From Edaphochlamys debaryana (taxonomy: Eukaryota > Chlorophyta > Chlorophyceae > Chlamydomonadales), in assembly GCA_016858145.1 (NCBI GenBank), contig JAEHOE010000087.1:248001-312000 (forward strand): a stretch of DNA of 64,000 nt. The letters are read 5' to 3'. The notes under the pieces are model-generated. The model worked only from the letters and a program-made list of their open reading frames with translations, was not told where the DNA came from and ran no database searches. Of the stretch, positions 1 through 9,863 are shown piece after piece (the stretch's first letter is position 1; every line of letters begins with the position of its first letter). Made by a program: the position numbers and the translations under genes.

Positions 1-3000
1 GTCGGTTCCCCAGTCACCGAGCCGAGTAGCTCTGTGAGCAGCACTCGATACTGTCATGCAGGTAGATGTGCACTTCCTCCTTTCCCAGCCCAGCCACATT
101 GAGCTGCCGCCACTGCCCCCCCCCCCTCCCACTCCTCGTCATTCGGGTGCTCCCCCCCCAGCCCTCCTCGTCCCTGCTGGTCGGTTCCCCACTCACCGAG
201 CCGAGTAGCTCTGTGAGCAGCACTCGATACTGTCATGCAGGTAGATGTGCACTTCCTCCTTTCCCAGCCCAGCCACATTGAGCTGCCGCCACTGCCCCCC
301 CCCCCCCTCCCACTCCTCGTCATTCGGGTGCTCCCCCCCCAGCCCTCCTCGTCCCTGCTGGTCGGTTCCCCACTCACCGAGCCGAGTAGCTCTGTGAGCA
401 GCACTCGATACTGTCATGCAGGTAGATGTGCACTTCCTCCTTTCCCAGCCCAGCCACATTGAGCTGCCGCCACTGCCCCCCCCCTCCCACTCCTCGTCAT
501 TCGGGTGCTCCCCCCCCAGCCCTCCTCGTCCCTGCTGGTCGGTTCCCCACTCACCGAGCCGAGTAGCTCTGTGAGCAGCACTCGATACTGTCATGCAGGT
601 AGATGTGCACTTCCTCCTTTCCCAGCCCAGCCACATTGAGCTGCCGCCACTGCCCCCCCCCCCTCCCACTCCTCGTCATTCGGGTGCTCCCCCCCCAGCC
701 CTCCTCGTCCCTGCTGGTCGGTTCCCCACTCACCGAGCCGAGTAGCTCTGTGAGCAGCACTCGATACTGTCATGCAGGTAGATGTGCACTTCCTCCTTTC
801 CCAGCCCAGCCACATTGAGCTGCCGCCACTGCCCCCCCCCCTCCCACTCCTCGTCATTCGGGTGCTCCCCCCCCCAGCCCTCCTCGTCCCTGCTGGTCGG
901 TTCCCCACTCATCGAGCCGAGTAGCTCTGTGAGCAGCACTCGATACTGTCATGCAGGTAGATGTGCACTTCCTCCTTTCCCAGCCCAGCCACATTGAGCT
1001 GCCGCCACTGCCCCCCCCCCTCCCACTCCTCGTCATTCGGGTGCTCCCCCCCCAGCCCTCCTCGTCCCTGCTGGTCGGTTCCCCACTCACCGAGCCGAGT
1101 AGCTCTGTGAGCAGCACTCGATACTGTCATGCAGGTAGATGTGCACTTCCTCCTTTCCCAGCCCAGCCACATTGAGCTGCCGCCACTGCCCCCCCCCCCT
1201 CCCACTCCTCGTCATTCGGGTGCTCCCCCCCCAGCCCTCCTCGTCCCTGCTGGTCGGTTCCCCAGTCACCGAGCCGAGTAGCTCTGTGAGCAGCACTCGA
1301 TACTGTCATGCAGGTAGATGTGCACTTCCTCCTTTCCCAGCCCAGCCACATTGAGCTGCCGCCACTGCCCCCCCCCCCTCCCACTCCTCGTCATTCGGGT
1401 GCTCCCCCCCCAGCCCTCCTCGTCCCTGCTGGTCGGTTCCCCACTCACCGAGCCGAGTAGCTCTGTGAGCAGCACTCGATACTGTCATGCAGGTAGATGT
1501 GCACTTCCTCCTTTCCCAGCCCAGCCACATTGAGCTGCCGCCACTGCCCCCCCCCCCCTCCCACTCCTCGTCATTCGGGTGCTCCCCCCCCAGCCCTCCT
1601 CGTCCCTGCTGGTCGGTTCCCCACTCACCGAGCCGAGTAGCTCTGTGAGCAGCACTCGATACTGTCATGCAGGTAGATGTGCACTTCCTCCTTTCCCAGC
1701 CCAGCCACATTGAGCTGCCGCCACTGCCCCCCCCCCCTCCCACTCCTCGTCATTCGGGTGCTCCCCCCCCAGCCCTCCTCGTCCCTGCTGGTCGGTTCCC
1801 CACTCACCGAGCCGAGTAGCTCTGTGAGCAGCACTCGATACTGTCATGCAGGTAGATGTGCACTTCCTCCTTTCCCAGCCCAGCCACATTGAGCTGCCGC
1901 CACTGCCCCCCCCCCCTCCCACTCCTCGTCATTCGGGTGCTCCCCCCCCAGCCCTCCTCGTCCCTGCTGGTCGGTTCCCCACTCACCGAGCCGAGTAGCT
2001 CTGTGAGCAGCACTCGATACTGTCATGCAGGTAGATGTGCACTTCCTCCTTTCCCAGCCCAGCCACATTGAGCTGCCGCCACTGCCCCCCCCCCCTCCCA
2101 CTCCTCGTCATTCGGGTGCTCCCCCCCCAGCCCTCCTCGTCCCTGCTGGTCGGTTCCCCAGTCACCGAGCCGAGTAGCTCTGTGAGCAGCACTCGATACT
2201 GTCATGCAGGTAGATGTGCACTTCCTCCTTTCCCAGCCCAGCCACATTGAGCTGCCGCCACTGCCCCCCCCCCCTCCCACTCCTCGTCATTCGGGTGCTC
2301 CCCCCCCAGCCCTCCTCGTCCCTGCTGGTCGGTTCCCCACTCACCGAGCCGAGTAGCTCTGTGAGCAGCACTCGATACTGTCATGCAGGTAGATGTGCAC
2401 TTCCTCCTTTCCCAGCCCAGCCACATTGAGCTGCCGCCACTGCCCCCCCCCCCTCCCACTCCTCGTCATTCGGGTGCTCCCCCCCCCAGCCCTCCTCGTC
2501 CCTGCTGGTCGGTTCCCCACTCACCGAGCCGAGTAGCTCTGTGAGCAGCACTCGATACTGTCATGCAGGTAGATGTGCACTTCCTCCTTTCCCAGCCCAG
2601 CCACATTGAGCTGCCGCCACTGCCCCCCCCCCCTCCCACTCCTCGTCATTCGGGTGCTCCCCCCCCAGCCCTCCTCGTCCCTGCTGGTCGGTTCCCCACT
2701 CACCGAGCCGAGTAGCTCTGTGAGCAGCACTCGATACTGTCATGCAGGTAGATGTGCACTTCCTCCTTTCCCAGCCCAGCCACATTGAGCTGCCGCCACT
2801 GCCCCCCCCCCCTCCCACTCCTCGTCATTCGGGTGCTCCCCCCCCAGCCCTCCTCGTCCCTGCTGGTCGGTTCCCCACTCACCGAGCCGAGTAGCTCTGT
2901 GAGCAGCACTCGATACTGTCATGCAGGTAGATGTGCACTTCCTCCTTTCCCAGCCCAGCCACATTGAGCTGCCGCCACTGCCCCCCCCCCCTCCCACTCC

Positions 3001-3943
3001 TCGTCATTCGGGTGCTCCCCCCCCAGCCCTCCTCGTCCCTGCTGGTCGGTTCCCCAGTCACCGAGCCGAGTAGCTCTGTGAGCAGCACTCGATACTGTCA
3101 TGCAGGTAGATGTGCACTTCCTCCTTTCCCAGCCCAGCCACATTGAGCTGCCGCCACTGCCCCCCCCCCTCCCACTCCTCGTCATTCGGGTGCTCCCCCC
3201 CCAGCCCTCCTCGTCCCTGCTGGTCGGTTCCCCACTCACCGAGCCGAGTAGCTCTGTGAGCAGCACTCGATACTGTCATGCAGGTAGATGTGCACTTCCT
3301 CCTTTCCCAGCCCAGCCACATTGAGCTGCCGCCACTGCCCCCCCCCCCTCCCACTCCTCGTCATTCGGGTGCTCCCCCCCCAGCCCTCCTCGTCCCTGCT
3401 GGTCGGTTCCCCAGTCACCGAGCCGAGTAGCTCTGTGAGCAGCACTCGATACTGTCATGCAGGTAGATGTGCACTTCCTCCTTTCCCAGCCCAGCCACAT
3501 TGAGCTGCCGCCACTGCCCCCCCCCCTCCCACTCCTCGTCATTCGGGTGCTCCCCCCCCCAGCCCTCCTCGTCCCTGCTGGTCGGTTCCCCACTCACCGA
3601 GCCGAGTAGCTCTGTGAGCAGCACTCGATACTGTCATGCAGGTAGATGTGCACTTCCTCCTTTCCCAGCCCAGCCACATTGAGCTGCCGCCACTGCCCCC
3701 CCCCCTCCCACTCCTCGTCATTCGGGTGCTCCCCCCCCAGCCCTCCTCGTCCCTGCTGGTCGGTTCCCCAGTCACCGAGCCGAGTAGCTCTGTGAGCAGC
3801 ACTCGATACTGTCATGCAGGTAGATGTGCACTTCCTCCTTTCCCAGCCCAGCCACATTGAGCTGCCGCCACTGCCCCCCCTCCCACTCCTCGTCATTCGG
3901 GTGCTCCCCCCCCAGCCCTCCTTGTCCCTGCTGGTCGGTTCCC
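1..3943. repeat. 179-bp minisatellite, block 1 (about 22 copies)
   Basis: Tandem head-to-tail units, mostly 178-180 bp; the length differences come mainly from a C-run of about 10-14 bases. The window starts inside a unit. Read on the minus strand, each unit is a 95-bp exon-like segment preceded by G-run+CAG and followed by GTGAGT, then about 84 bp of G-rich spacer. Six copies carry GTGACT instead of GTGAGT (near 14, 1264, 2160, 3055, 3413, 3771). The unit length is usually not a multiple of three, so reading frames shift from copy to copy and no continuous protein is implied. Confidence 0.95.
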
Positions 3944-3984
3944 CGGCCTCCACGTGGCGCCCAGGGACCTCTAAAAGGCTCTCC

Positions 3985-4092
3985 TGCACCCATCCGGGAT
4001 CGAACCGGAGACCTTCTGTGTCCCAACATCCGTTCCCTTGGGGGATGGACGAGATGTTAGACAGATGTGATAACCAACTACACCATGGTTGC
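3985..4092 (-). tRNA. tRNA-Val(AAC) with intron, composite unit 1
   Basis: On the minus strand the sequence folds as a full tRNA: D-arm GTGT/TCAC, anticodon stem TCTGT/ACAGA, loop CTAACAC with anticodon AAC, variable loop AGGTC, T-arm TCCGG-TTCGATC-CCGGA, and a 3' acceptor strand ending in discriminator A. A 34-nt intron (4021-4054) sits after position 37. It contains GATGTT, which can pair with the anticodon region as in nuclear pre-tRNAs. A TTTT run (plus 3973-3976) nine bases past the 3' end could terminate RNA polymerase III. One A-G mismatch (4:69) in the acceptor stem is shared by the other copies, so all may descend from one already altered gene and may be inactive. Confidence 0.85.
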
Positions 4093-4689
4093 AGACATCC
4101 TCTCGCCGCAAGGGCGAGGGATGCCAACAGCGAAATACACGCATTTGGCCAGACCAAAAGCGGTTCGACCGCAACCCTCAAGGAGAGCATAGGGAGAGCA
4201 AAGCAGGACGCTGGGAAATGCCCAGGGCACGCCCTAGGTGCCCTCCGCCCCTGCCCTTGTGTGGCGCCTGGCAAAGCACCCTCTGAGTGGGCTCTCCCCT
4301 GGCCACCCACTTCCTGGCAGCCCCTGCCCCCCTCCCCAGCTGCCCGCTCACGCACCCTCACAGCCACGCTGCACAACGGCCCTTCACGTGGCTGAGGACT
4401 GGGCCAGTCCCTGTGCCCTCTGTCGCACAGGCGCGCATACCGCGGTACGCCCCTGCGCTCTGATGACAGCTGGAATGTCAGGTAGGCAAGAGGTTCAGCA
4501 GAGGAAGAGTGCGATCCTGGGGACCTCAGGTTTCCTGAAGGTTGCTTGAGCCTGAGAGCCTCTGGGTGCTTGCGCAGTGCCAGCGCCGTGCAGGGGCAGT
4601 CTGTGTATGGCCAGGCCAACCGGTACCCGTGCTTCCTTGCGAGCTGCAGTCTTCCTTGCTTCCTGCGTGCATCTCCATTCACAGCCTTG
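4093..4689. repeat. Composite-unit flank, unit 1
   Basis: Sequence between the tRNA 5' end and the acidic exon, shared nearly base for base with 5750-6055 plus 6931-7230, 32879-33500 and 63605-63919. It contains C-rich stretches. A minus-strand frame near 4548-4682 has coding-like composition (RKHGYRLAW... segment) but is out of frame with the acidic exon next to it. I see no RNA gene or credible complete gene in the rest. Confidence 0.8.
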
Positions 4690-5063
4690 GTGGCACTGGG
4701 TGCCGGGTTGCAGCGCGTTGCCTTTCCCTGTCATTTCTTGCCATGTCTACCCATTGTCTTGCCTCCTCATCCTGGTCCTCGTCCTCCTTGTCCTCCTCGT
4801 CCTGGTCCTCGTCCTCCTCGCCCTCCTCCTGCTCTTCCTCTGCTATCCCCGCGTCCAAATCCGCCGCCGCCTGGCTGGTGGGATCCCCAGGTTGGCGTGG
4901 GGGGCACTACTGTGTTCCTCTGCCTTCCGGTCCTTGCCCCCCTGGCCCCCTGGCTTCCCCCCACTCACCGAGCCGAGTAGCTCTGTGAGCAGCACTCAAT
5001 ACTGTCATGCAGGTAGATGTGCACTTCCTCCTTTCCCAGCCCAGCCACATTGAGCTGCCGCCA
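4690..5063 (-). pseudogene. Two-exon gene fragment with acidic tract, unit 1
   Basis: Exon 1 (4969-5063, 95 bp) reads WRQLNVAGLGKEEVHIYLHD... and ends in phase 2 at a GTGAGT donor. A 94-bp intron (4875-4968) ends in CACCAG. Exon 2 starts at 4874 and continues in phase as RQAAADLDAGIAEEE... into a run of Glu/Asp (EDEDQDEEDKEDEDQDEE). The phase match across a canonical intron is strong evidence that this was part of a real gene. Exon 1 is the segment amplified as the 179-bp minisatellite. Downstream the acidic frame closes; a coding-like stretch continues in another frame. The family is not recognised, no start codon is visible, and it is probably a gene relic. Confidence 0.55.
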
Positions 5064-5601
5064 CTGCCCCCCCCCTCCCACTCCTCGTCATTCGGGTGCT
5101 CCCCCCCCAGCCCTCCTCGTCCCTGCTGGTCGGTTCCCCACTCACCGAGCCGAGTAGCTCTGTGAGCAGCACTCGATACTGTCATGCAGGTAGATGTGCA
5201 CTTCCTCCTTTCCCAGCCCAGCCACATTGAGCTGCCGCCACTGCCCCCCCCCTCCCACTCCTCGTCATTCGGGTGCTCCCCCCCCAGCCCTCCTCGTCCC
5301 TGCTGGTCGGTTCCCCACTCACCGAGCCGAGTAGCTCTGTGAGCAGCACTCGATACTGTCATGCAGGTAGATGTGCACTTCCTCCTTTCCCAGCCCAGCC
5401 ACACTGAGCTGCCGCCACTGCCCCCCCTGCCACTCCTCGAGTAGCTCTGTGAGCAGCACTCGATACTGTCATGCAGGTAGATGTGCACTTCCTCCTTTCC
5501 CAGCCCAGCCACACTGAGCTGCCGCCACTGCCCCCCCTGCCACTCCTCGTCATTCGGGTACTCCCCTCCCAGCCCTCCTCCTCCCTGCTGGTCGGTTCCC
5601 C
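4964..5601. repeat. 179-bp minisatellite, block 2 (about 4 copies)
   Basis: Same unit as block 1. The third copy is cut short at 5439, where the spacer after the exon-like part is lost and the next copy begins. The last two copies carry the CACACTGAGC variant and a short C7-TGCCACTCC tract, the form that dominates block 4. Confidence 0.93.
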
Positions 5602-5641
5602 GGCCTCCACGTGGCGCCCAGGGACCTCTAAAAGGCTGCCA

Positions 5642-5749
5642 TGCACCCATCCGGGATCGAACCGGAGACCTTCTGTGTCCCAACATCCGTTCCCCAGGGG
5701 GATGGACGAGATGTTAGACAGATGTGATAACCAACTACACCATGGTTGC
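5642..5749 (-). tRNA. tRNA-Val(AAC) with intron, composite unit 2
   Basis: Exon sequence identical to the copy at 3985-4092, including the acceptor-stem mismatch. The intron differs by a few bases (CCCCAGGGGGATGG instead of CCCTTGGGGGATGG). The TTTT run downstream of the 3' end is kept (plus 5630-5633). Confidence 0.82.
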
Positions 5750-6055
5750 AGACATCCTCTCGCCGCAAGGGCGAGGGATGCCAACAGCGAAATACACGCA
5801 TTTCGCTACACCAAAAGCGGTTCGACCGCAACCCTCAAGGAGAGCATAGGGAGAGCAAAGCAGGACGCTGGGAGATGCCCAGGGCACGCCCTAGGTGCCC
5901 TCCGCCCCTGCCCTTGTGTGGCGCCTGGCAATGCACCCTCTGAGTGGGCCCTCCCCTGGCCACCCACTTCCTGGCAACCCCTGCCCCCCTCCCCAGCTGC
6001 CTGCTCACGCACCCTCACAGCCACGCTGCACAACGGCCCTTCACGTGGCTGAGGA
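5750..6055. repeat. Composite-unit flank, unit 2, left part
   Basis: Homologous to 4093-4397. It ends with the 11-bp target duplication GTGGCTGAGGA (6045-6055) that borders the 875-bp insertion. No gene seen. Confidence 0.85.
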
Positions 6056-6930
6056 TGCGATGGTTACAGCAGGAACCGCCTCCGAGCACCAGCTGAGAGG
6101 GGTTAAGCGTAAAGCGCCACCTACCGGGTATGGCCCTCCCATACCAGCACCACCCTATCAACAGCCAACTGTAGGTCGTTGAACCACTGCTAGGGGGTCG
6201 CCGAGGGGAAGACCCCTCAAAACTTCTATTCTGGCGCTTGGCCTGCCAAGCGCAATTGTCTGGAAAGCGGTCTGGGCCCGCGAGGGGCCGGTGTTCTGTG
6301 AAGGGCCAAGGCACATCCAGGCACGTCGAGAGCAGCCCCAAACCCACACCACCCGGCACAGCGTCACCACATCCCACCAAAATGCCCCTAGCGTCGCACG
6401 GGCAAACAGAGGGCCACCAAGACCTCCAGCAGAGCACCACTCGCAGCATGTATGACATCGAACACAATATCACACCTTTCCGCAAAGCCATTCGTCCGGA
6501 CAGCCCCGCAGATGCCGCACCATGCTAGCTCTGCGTGCGAATGGTTGGGGCTTCTATGCGGCGGCACGAGGACTGCCGATCGTGGCCTGACGCGGCACAA
6601 GGCCCGCCTGCCAGCCAACTTAGCTGACACCCTATGGCTCAGACGAGCGTAGTAGTGCAACCACGACCGGACGTGCGAGGAGACATAGTACGCCGCCTTT
6701 GAGCTTGAGTCCCAGAGCTCGCCCTTACATGCAGTCTCTCCGCTAGCCGTCCACAGCATCCAGCAAGCGAAAATGCAGCTCATCTGGCCAAAGAAGGTGT
6801 CAGTCCGCGGTCGCTCATCGATGCGTGCTATGTTCTGGCTGCGGCCCCGCCTCGGCGGGGCCGCAGTTACGTTCTATGTGTTCTGTGTGTTCTATGTGGA
6901 GGGTGGCAGGTCTTCACCGCGGTGCCAGCG
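6056..6930 (-). mobile_element. 875-bp insertion with 11-bp target-site duplication
   Basis: The composite unit is interrupted exactly here: GTGGCTGAGGA occurs at 6045-6055 and again at 6931-6941, while other units have it once. The ends are not inverted repeats. Read on the minus strand, the insert ends TGTAA plus eight bases, as at the 3' end of an algal polyadenylated transcript without its A-tail. This suggests a non-LTR retroelement fragment, a SINE-like element or a retrocopy. A non-TIR Mutator-like element is the main alternative, given the duplication length. No convincing protein. It contains a perfect 12-bp-stem hairpin at 6840-6865 followed by TTCTATGTG-like short repeats. Confidence 0.7.
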
Positions 6931-7229
6931 GTGGCTGAGGACTGGGCCAGTCCCTGTGCCCTCTGTCGCACAGGCGCGCATCCCGCGGTACGCCCCTGCG
7001 CTCTGATGACAGCTGGAATGTCAGGTAGGCAAGAGGTTCAGCAGAGGAAGAGTGCGATCCTGGGGACCTCAGGTTTCCTGAAGGTTGCTTGAGCCTGAGA
7101 GCCTCTGGGTGCTTGCGCAGTGCCAGCGCCGTGCAGGGGCAGTCTGTGTGTGGCCAGGCCAACCGGTACCCATGCTTCCTTGCGAGCTGCAGTCTTCCTT
7201 GCTTCCTGCGTGCATCTCCATTCACAGCC
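6931..7229. repeat. Composite-unit flank, unit 2, right part
   Basis: Resumes the composite unit directly after the target duplication; homologous to 4388-4690. One base is missing near 7265 relative to the other units (TTGCTTTCC against TTGCCTTTCC). In this copy only, that lets the acidic minus-strand frame run on to 7038. Confidence 0.8.
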
Positions 7230-7605
7230 TTGGTGGCACTGGGTGCCAGGTTGCAGCGCGTTGCTTTCCCTGTCATTTCTTGCCATGTCTACCCGTTGTC
7301 TTGCCTCCTCATCCTGGTCCTCGTCCTCCTTGTCCTCCTCGTCCTGGTCCTCGTCCTCCTCGCCCTCCTCCTGCTCTTCCTCTGCTATCCCCGCGTCCAA
7401 ATCCGCCGCCGCCTGGCTGGTGGGATCCCCAGGTTGGCGTGGGGGGCACTACTGTGTTCCTCTGCCTTCCGGTCCTTGCCCCCCTGGCCCCCTGGCTTCC
7501 CCCCACTCACCGAGCCGAGTAGCTCTGTGAGCAGCACTCAATACTGTCATGCAGGTAGATGTGCACTTCCTCCTTTCCCAGCCCAGCCACATTGAGCTGC
7601 CGCCA
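7038..7605 (-). pseudogene. Two-exon gene fragment with acidic tract, unit 2
   Basis: Exon 1 is 7511-7605 with donor GTGAGT; the intron is 7417-7510; exon 2 begins at 7416 and reads through the Glu/Asp-rich tract to a stop at 7038. Same phase-2 join as in unit 1. The longer downstream reading is produced by the one-base deletion near 7265 and may not be the ancestral frame. Protein family unknown. Confidence 0.5.
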
Positions 7606-8567
7606 CTGCCCCCCCCCCTCCCACTCCTCGTCATTCGGGTGCTCCCCCCCCAGCCCTCCTCGTCCCTGCTGGTCGGTTCCCCACTCACCGAGCCGAGTAG
7701 CTCTGTGAGCAGCACTCGATACTGTCATGCAGGTAGATGTGCACTTCCTCCTTTCCCAGCCCAGCCACATTGAGCTGCCGCCACTGCCCCCCCCCTCCCA
7801 CTCCTCGTCATTCGGGTGCTCCCCCCCCAGCCCTCCTCATCCCTGCTGGTCGGTTCCCCACTCACCGAGCCGAGTAGCTCTGTGAGCAGCACTCGATACT
7901 GTCATGCAGGTAGATGTGCACTTCCTCCTTTCCCAGCCCAGCCACATTGAGCTGCCGCCACTGCCCCCCCCCTCCCACTCCTCGTCATTCGGGTGCTCCC
8001 CCCCCAGCCCTCCTCGTCCCTGCTGGTCGGTTCCCCACTCACCGAGCCGAGTAGCTCTGTGAGCAGCACTCGATACTGTCATGCAGGTAGATGTGCACTT
8101 CCTCCTTTCCCAGCCCAGCCACATTGAGCTGCCGCCACTGCCCCCCCCCCTCCCACTCCTCGTCATTCGGGTGCTCCCCCCCCAGCCCTCCTCGTCCCTG
8201 CTGGTCGGTTCCCCACTCACCGAGCCGAGTAGCTCTGTGAGCAGCACTCGATACTGTCATGCAGGTAGATGTGCACTTCCTCCTTTCCCAGCCCAGCCAC
8301 ATTGAGCTGCCGCCACTGCCCCCCCCCCCCCCCCCCTCGTCATTCGGGTGCTCCCCCCCCAGCCCTCCTGGTCCCTGCTGGTCGGTTCCCCACTCACCGA
8401 GCCGAGTAGCTCTGTGAGCAGCACTCGATACTGTCATGCAGGTAGATGTGCACTTCCTCCTTTCCCAGCCCAGCCACACTGAGCTGCCGCCACTGCCCCC
8501 CCCCTCCCACTCCTCGTCATTCGGGTGCTCCCCCCCCAGCCCTCCTCCTCCCTGCTGGACGGTTCCC
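7500..8567. repeat. 179-bp minisatellite, block 3 (6 copies)
   Basis: Same unit as block 1. The fifth copy has lost TCCCACTC and carries an uninterrupted C-run of about 19 bases near 8318-8336, the longest in the window. Confidence 0.93.
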
Positions 8568-8608
8568 CGGCCTCCGCGTGGCGCCCAGGGGCCTCTAAGA
8601 GGCTCTCC

Positions 8609-8716
8609 TGCACCCATCCTGGATCGAACCGGAGACCTTCTGTGTCCCAACACCCGTTCCCCAGGGGGATGGACGAGATGTTAGACAGATGTGATAACCA
8701 ACTACACCATGGTTGC
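8609..8716 (-). tRNA. tRNA-Val(AAC) copy, composite unit 3, slightly degenerate
   Basis: Same 108-nt structure with a 34-nt intron. One change in the T-stem (CCTGG in place of CCGGG on the plus strand) makes a G-A mismatch. The downstream T-run seen after copies 1 and 2 is interrupted (CTAAGAGG in place of CTAAAAGG on the plus strand). Both changes reduce the chance of expression. Confidence 0.7.
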
Positions 8717-8810
8717 AGACATCCTCTCGCCGCAAGGGCGAGGGATGCCAACGGCGAAATACACGCATTTCGCCACACCAAAAGCGGTTCGACCGCAACC
8801 CTCAAGGAGA
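8717..8810. repeat. Composite-unit flank left of the retroelement array
   Basis: Matches 4093-4186, then stops at CTCAAGGAGA, where the first base of a retroelement terminal repeat begins (8811). The matching right-hand continuation (4187-4547 equivalent) is missing at the other side of the array. Confidence 0.85.
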
Positions 8811-8855
8811 TGTCACGACCCAGCGTGTCCTATTGACCCCATGATGTCCCTAGCA
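8811..8855 (-). repeat. Terminal repeat 1 (about 45 bp), outer end of the array
   Basis: Begins TGTCACGACC and ends CCCTAGCA on the plus strand, so it has TG...CA ends in both orientations. It abuts unrelated composite-unit sequence on the left. The same 45 bp recur at 11285, 19902 and 30206. Confidence 0.7.
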
Positions 8856-8861
8856 AACGGT

Positions 8862-9609
8862 AGCTTGACGGCGACATCTCCATGGTCTGCTTCAGCTTCT
8901 CATACGCCAGCCGGTAGTTGGCTTTCCGCTCCGGCTCGAAGTGTGTTCATACCGCATCACAGTAGTACTCCCATAGCGCCTTGCCGTGCAGGTTGGCGGC
9001 TGCGTTGCCCGGCTTGGCCTGCAGCCATGCGGTGGCCTTAGCCACGAGCGTGCTCTTGCGCGAGTTGTGCCAGTGCTCAAACTCGCTCTCGGAGATGGGG
9101 ATCTTGTCCAGCATGTACTCGACCTCGGCCACCGGGATTTTGTCTAGGTCCCAGTTGCCCTGTCTTCTGACCTTAGTCAGCTCACGGTCTCCGTGCGACG
9201 TGAAGTCTGGTACGGAGGAGAAGCGGAACGGTTCCATGCGCTGCCGCCTCCGTTCCTCATCAGAGGAGCGAGACGGATAGTCGTCGTCCATCTCGTTCCA
9301 CCAGCTGTTTGCTGCAGGCCGTGGCCTGACCGGTGCCTGCTGCCGCTGGCCTTGACCTGATTGTGGCGGCGCTGGCACCTGGGGGACGGTTACGAGGGCA
9401 GCAGCTCCGGCAGCAAGCGCGTTTAGTGCAGGCTGCAACACGAACTGCTCTGTCTCCCCACTGTCCTCTGCCTCGGCCTCGCCGTGCCCTTGGTCAAGGG
9501 CCTGCCCCTCTCCGCTTCCCTCTGCTGCTGCCGCTGCGCCTCCCGCTGCAGCAGTTGCTCGTGCAGCCCGGCTAGCTGCTTGTTCAGCCCGTCTATGGAC
9601 GAAACCTCC
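8862..9609 (-). pseudogene. gag fragment with nonsense codon
   Basis: N-terminal part of the gag frame (open from 9609; the in-frame GTG used as an arbitrary start in copies A and B lies at 9441). It is colinear with copies A and B but stops at 8947 because an Arg codon CGA has become TGA, a CpG-type transition. The capsid-like sequence LAYEKLKQTMEMSPS continues beyond the stop. Non-functional. Confidence 0.85.
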
Positions 9610-9776
9610 TCACCGAGCCCCTCTCTATCCGCTGCACCCGGCTGTTGGACTGACGGCGCCGGGCGAAAGCTAGCACCCGACCGAGTCTGCCCGGCCCTGT
9701 GCTGACTGCCCTGAATGGACCCCTCCTTAGATCCCGTTGGCTGCAGACCCTCGATCCCCCGCGACCCACGCTGCAA
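9423..9776 (-). CDS. Leader coiled-coil frame overlapping gag (left copy)
   Basis: A 117-codon frame, in a different phase from gag and overlapping it by about 20 bases. It contains a heptad-like, Gln/Arg/Glu-rich helix (LNKQLAGLHEQLLQREAQRQ...). Repeated at 18024-18377 and, without the same TTG start, at 28345-28698. The frame is open upstream to about 9849 but has no ATG. It could be the true N-terminus of gag reached by frameshifting, a separate small ORF, or chance. Confidence 0.4.
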   Translation of the reverse strand: MQRGSRGIEGLQPTGSKEGSIQGSQHRAGQTRSGASFRPAPSVQQPGAADREGLGEEVSSIDGLNKQLAGLHEQLLQREAQRQQQREAERGRPLTKGTARPRQRTVGRQSSSCCSLH

Positions 9777-9863
9777 CGTTGAGCGCTGAGGATGAGGAGT
9801 TGGAAGAGGCGTCAGGAACGGGAGAGGCTCGATTGGATCCAGTGGGACTTAACAACTTGAACC

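Noticed and set aside
3594..4682. 362-codon minus-strand frame from the composite flank through the tRNA into the minisatellite
   Set aside because: It crosses a tRNA on the same strand and a frame-shifting minisatellite. Only the short coding-like parts described as gene fragments are supported.
6056..6930. Protein-coding gene in the 875-bp insertion
   Set aside because: The open frames (such as 6015-6491 minus) lack codon bias and domains, and one crosses the insertion border.
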